From Albula goreensis (Eukaryota > Chordata > Actinopteri > Albuliformes > Albulidae), in contig CM040748.1 of NCBI GenBank assembly GCA_022829145.1, positions 25,366,501 through 25,430,500 of the forward strand: a stretch of 64,000 nt of DNA, in the 5' to 3' direction. Both the position numbers and the translations under genes were made by a program. The notes under the pieces were generated by a model, which saw nothing but the letters and a program-made list of their open reading frames with translations, was not told where the DNA came from and made no database searches. This document shows positions 60,839 through 64,000 of the stretch, one piece after another. Every line of letters begins with the position of its first letter. Position 1 is the stretch's first letter.

Positions 60839-63800
60839 CTGAGTGGGGGAGGGACAGTAAATGTGTCAGTCTCACTCAGACAGGAATGGGGATCTTCTGT
60901 GTAAGGTGTGCAGGCGCAGAGACATTTGCATACACTTAGATGAGAGATAAGTTTACAGCAGCTCCTCGCGCATCAACCACACATGGAATCATGTGATCAG
61001 CAACAAACTACAAAAAAAGGACCAACTGTTCCCTAGCATGTCAGTTTACATTTAATGTTACTGACAAAGATATAACTAGGACTTTTTACAATATGTGGAA
61101 TCCCTCCAGTACTTGCGAAGTGAATATATCACCAATGTAGATTACTAAAAGTAAGAATCCTTCTGTGAGAAGCTCAAGTATCAAACAGTATCAAATGCTC
61201 TCGTTCTCTCTCTCCGTCTCTGTGGTTACTGTGAGAGCAGGAAGTTAGACAAATTATCACACAAGCAGACTGCACGACACAGAATCAGTCCCTCAAAGTG
61301 AGATGTGTTTATACTGAAGTGATCTTCAGCTCACAGGGAGAGCACAAAGCCTCATTTATCCCACTGTCATCCGTCGGAGAACCACAGGAGACCCTGTGTG
61401 TGACCCTTATTTTCAAGCTGCTATTCTAGTACACACTGATCCCAACAGATCATGGGAGAGCTTGTTCTGACTGTACACAAAGGAGTGATTCCACATGTTG
61501 ACAACAAACCATCTACGGTCCATGCTAGTTGGAGGTGGAGCACAGCGCTGTGCAAACCGATCTGCTGCCAATAAACTTTCACACAGTAGGCAATGTGCCT
61601 TGCAAACACTGGCAACTGAATAAACAAACTCATTTAATAAATAATAATTCTGATGTCATCACTTGCGACATTGCCAACTCATAATCCTGCTGCATGGTCC
61701 AACATTAAAAATGGACAACACATTTTTTTAAAAACCTTCTTCCCAAGTTAAAAAAGCTGCTGACACATGTCTGGGACACACAAACTAAGAGATGGATGCA
61801 ACTTTAAAATTTTGTACGGACAATTCTTTTTTTATCATATTATCTTATTTTCTCCCTCCAGGAAAAATGGAGCTGCAAACACTTAAAAATACAAATTCAA
61901 AGCACGGCGACTGCACCAGAGCGTGATTTATCACTCTGGACTGCATTAGCTGAATCCTGAAGCACAGAGCAAGCTGTCTAGCCATGTAGGCTCATCACTA
62001 CTGGGAATAATTTATTTGAGGAAAAAACATACTGTGGAAGTGTTCTAGGGGTGTAGGGATAATTGTTAAGGGCACACTAAAGGAAGGAGCTTGGTTCTTT
62101 TTCAAACAATGCGAATGACAGTGCCAATTTTTAAATAACATTGGTGAGAAAAGGTTGAACAGAAAACTTATTTTCCAATGGACAAATGATGTTATATTTA
62201 TACATACCATTAATTGCATCAATTAATGAAGTTTGCTCCTGAGCATGGAGGGATTTTACCAACAAGCATCACCATATGTAAAGAGTGATGTTGAAACAGG
62301 ACAAGTATCTTGAAAACAGAACAAACCAAAGCACAGAAGTAAACACAGATGTCTCAGTTTGTATTAATTGTTCTTTTTTACAGCCCCTCTGAAAACCCCA
62401 GTGAAAAAGAAAAAGGTCTCATCTCTTTCCATGTAAGTTTACCCTGGGAAACGGGGCTCTTCATAAACCACACTGTTTCCCGATCCGGCTTTACGAGCCC
62501 TCGCTACAGTGGACCAGGGCTGCTCTCCAGTCAGCTTCCCCTCAGAATGAATGCTTCTCATGAGATCCCAGTGGAACTGCTGCCGAAACTTGACCTTTAT
62601 GAACTGAATGCATTTTCTTCACCACTGTGTTAGACAAATAATACCAGAGAGAGAAACCGGGAGGAAAAAGGGACCCCGCCTAAAGGGGGTTATCAGTGCT
62701 TTTGATCTCCAAACTCATGCGATTGATTACATTTATGATGCTGTGTGAAAGCCTGGCTCCCAACTGCTGCAGATGAAAAATTAACCATTATTCTCAGAGC
62801 AAATCAATAAACGTCACTAACGGAGCGCTGGATCCTCACTTCCCCATGCTATTGGTTTTTTCTGAAACTGGCAAAGGCCTCCCTTACAATCTGAATTCAG
62901 CAGTCTCTAGATTCCTCCCTCCCCCTGACTCGGCATTCCACTGTTGTGTAAATATCATATATAAAGTGAAGCATTCAATTAGAGGAAGGAGGTAAAAAAA
63001 ACCTTTCTGTCCATAAAAAAACATCAGACTCAGTGGCATTTACAGCTTTGCATCACAATGATCCAATTTGAACATCTGTTGGTTCTGCAGGACGACACTC
63101 CATCACTGGGCAGAATGACCTGCTGTTAAAGCACCCTCCCTTAGCGTTCACCACCCTCCCCACCCCAAGTCCACAACAAACACCAACAACTGACAAATCA
63201 GAGTTCCAGACACTGGCACCACATGCCCCTCTCTCTCTCCCCAGTCTCAGTCTGCTCAGACCAGCTGCGTTATTGCGGGACATAAATCTGTCTCTCTGCG
63301 CACAGCACAGCAAGAGATGCAAGCTGTTTGCTTAGTGGGCAGTAAAGGGACAAAGAGGAGGAATCTCAAGGACTCCCTGTGCCGTATCTCACAGATGTTC
63401 CCTCAGCCTGGACCAGGTGAATCTCCGTGGGAACTCTGCAATGACCTCGGCTCAGTTCTCCTTTGAGGGGAAAAAAACAGAACCAAAAAAAAATTCAACA
63501 ATCACCCAGAATAAATCCAACTTTCTATCTGAGGCACATGGTTTTCTTGAGAACCAAGACAAATGACACACCTGCTCTGACAAAACTGCCATTTGCTATA
63601 GAAAAATTGTCAAAATGCTTGGTTTGATTATAAAAAGCCAGATTGCCTATGCTATGCAAGAGAAATGAAGCCATAAAAACAGATGGGTGATTTTGTGCAG
63701 CAAAGTCAAATTAGACTGCATGTCAGAGCTTGAGTCAGTCAGAAGGGAACACATGCTACAGTATATAGCAAGGTAAGCACTTGCACCAGACTTTCTGTCT

Positions 63801-64000
63801 CTTGCTGCAATCTCTTGGCACTCCTGCCTGATAACCAACATGCAGTGCAAGAGTCTGATGCAAAATTGACCTCCAACTAATGATCCTGCTAGCATTAGAG
63901 GTAAGAAAATCATATGCATTAAGCCCCAGCACACTGACATTTCTGTAAGACCCCCAATAAAAAAACAAGAAAATATAGTACAGCATGATGTAGTAGATCG

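Larger units (their letters stand above)
59477..64000 (-). other. upstream sept9 intron (5' exons not found)
   Basis: The first resolved exon has an acceptor in phase 1, so this must be intron or 5' gene DNA. I found no exon ending in a matching donor. It contains (CA)n runs at 59549-59637 and 60742-60834 and an A19 run near 59925. GC-balanced stretches at 62400-62960 and 63050-63330 have no recognisable product. The long-isoform exons are probably beyond 64000. Confidence 0.6.

Noticed and set aside
62941..62970. TATA-like TATATAAAG as a sept9 promoter
   Set aside because: It lies on the plus strand, opposite to sept9, with no exon after it.

Overview
The window reads as vertebrate, almost certainly teleost fish, nuclear DNA. 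Supporting signs are a split gene with canonical GT-AG introns, very abundant and long (CA)n/(TG)n microsatellites, short inverted-repeat (MITE-like) elements, and tRNA-derived SINE copies with tails typical of fish genomes. There are no bacterial operons, Shine-Dalgarno-led ORFs, CRISPR arrays or phage genes. Almost every long ORF is an open frame through repeats or noncoding DNA.

One protein-coding gene is clearly supported: a septin-9 orthologue (SEPTIN9/sept9) on the minus strand. Nine exons can be placed to the base, from 59476 down to the stop codon at 43059. All nine junctions keep frame. From the in-frame ATG at 59444-59442 they encode 337 residues: a short variable N-terminus, the polybasic helix and Tyr-Val-Gly-Ile-Asp segment of the SEPT3/9/12 group, a full septin GTPase domain (G1 GQSGLGKS, G3 DTPG, G4 AKAD) and a short tail without a coiled coil. 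The first exon seen is entered from an upstream exon in phase 1, so longer isoforms start beyond the part I can resolve, probably beyond 64000. Two candidate poly(A) signals lie at about 42540 and 42187.

Bases 1 to about 42100 hold no exon I can recognise. They look like a gene desert downstream of sept9, with AT-rich, repeat-bearing stretches alternating with GC-balanced or CpG-bearing blocks rich in homeodomain (TTAATTA), POU octamer (ATTTGCAT) and CRE (TGACGTCA) motifs. These blocks (about 3.3-6.4, 9-11.4, 17.4-18, 28.8-30.2 and 34.2-34.8 kb) look like conserved noncoding regulatory DNA, which only a genome alignment can confirm. The most striking is a 101-bp imperfect palindrome at 6157-6257.

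Repeats include several MITE copies sharing CAGGGGT-type ends, a hAT-like element with long inverted ends (37304-37680), tRNA-derived SINEs (16.2, 24.0 and 51.3 kb), two decayed tRNA-Arg(CCT)-like units (31.1 and 31.4 kb), a 10-bp-phase CA/CT minisatellite in a sept9 intron, and a 42-bp tandem repeat at 24.8 kb. Inside sept9, dinucleotide repeats sit very near splice sites, and the 3' end of one coding exon plus its donor site is tandemly duplicated. Strong CTCF-like motifs point leftward at 31.8 kb and rightward at 44.0 and 48.9 kb, a divergent arrangement around the 3' end of sept9.
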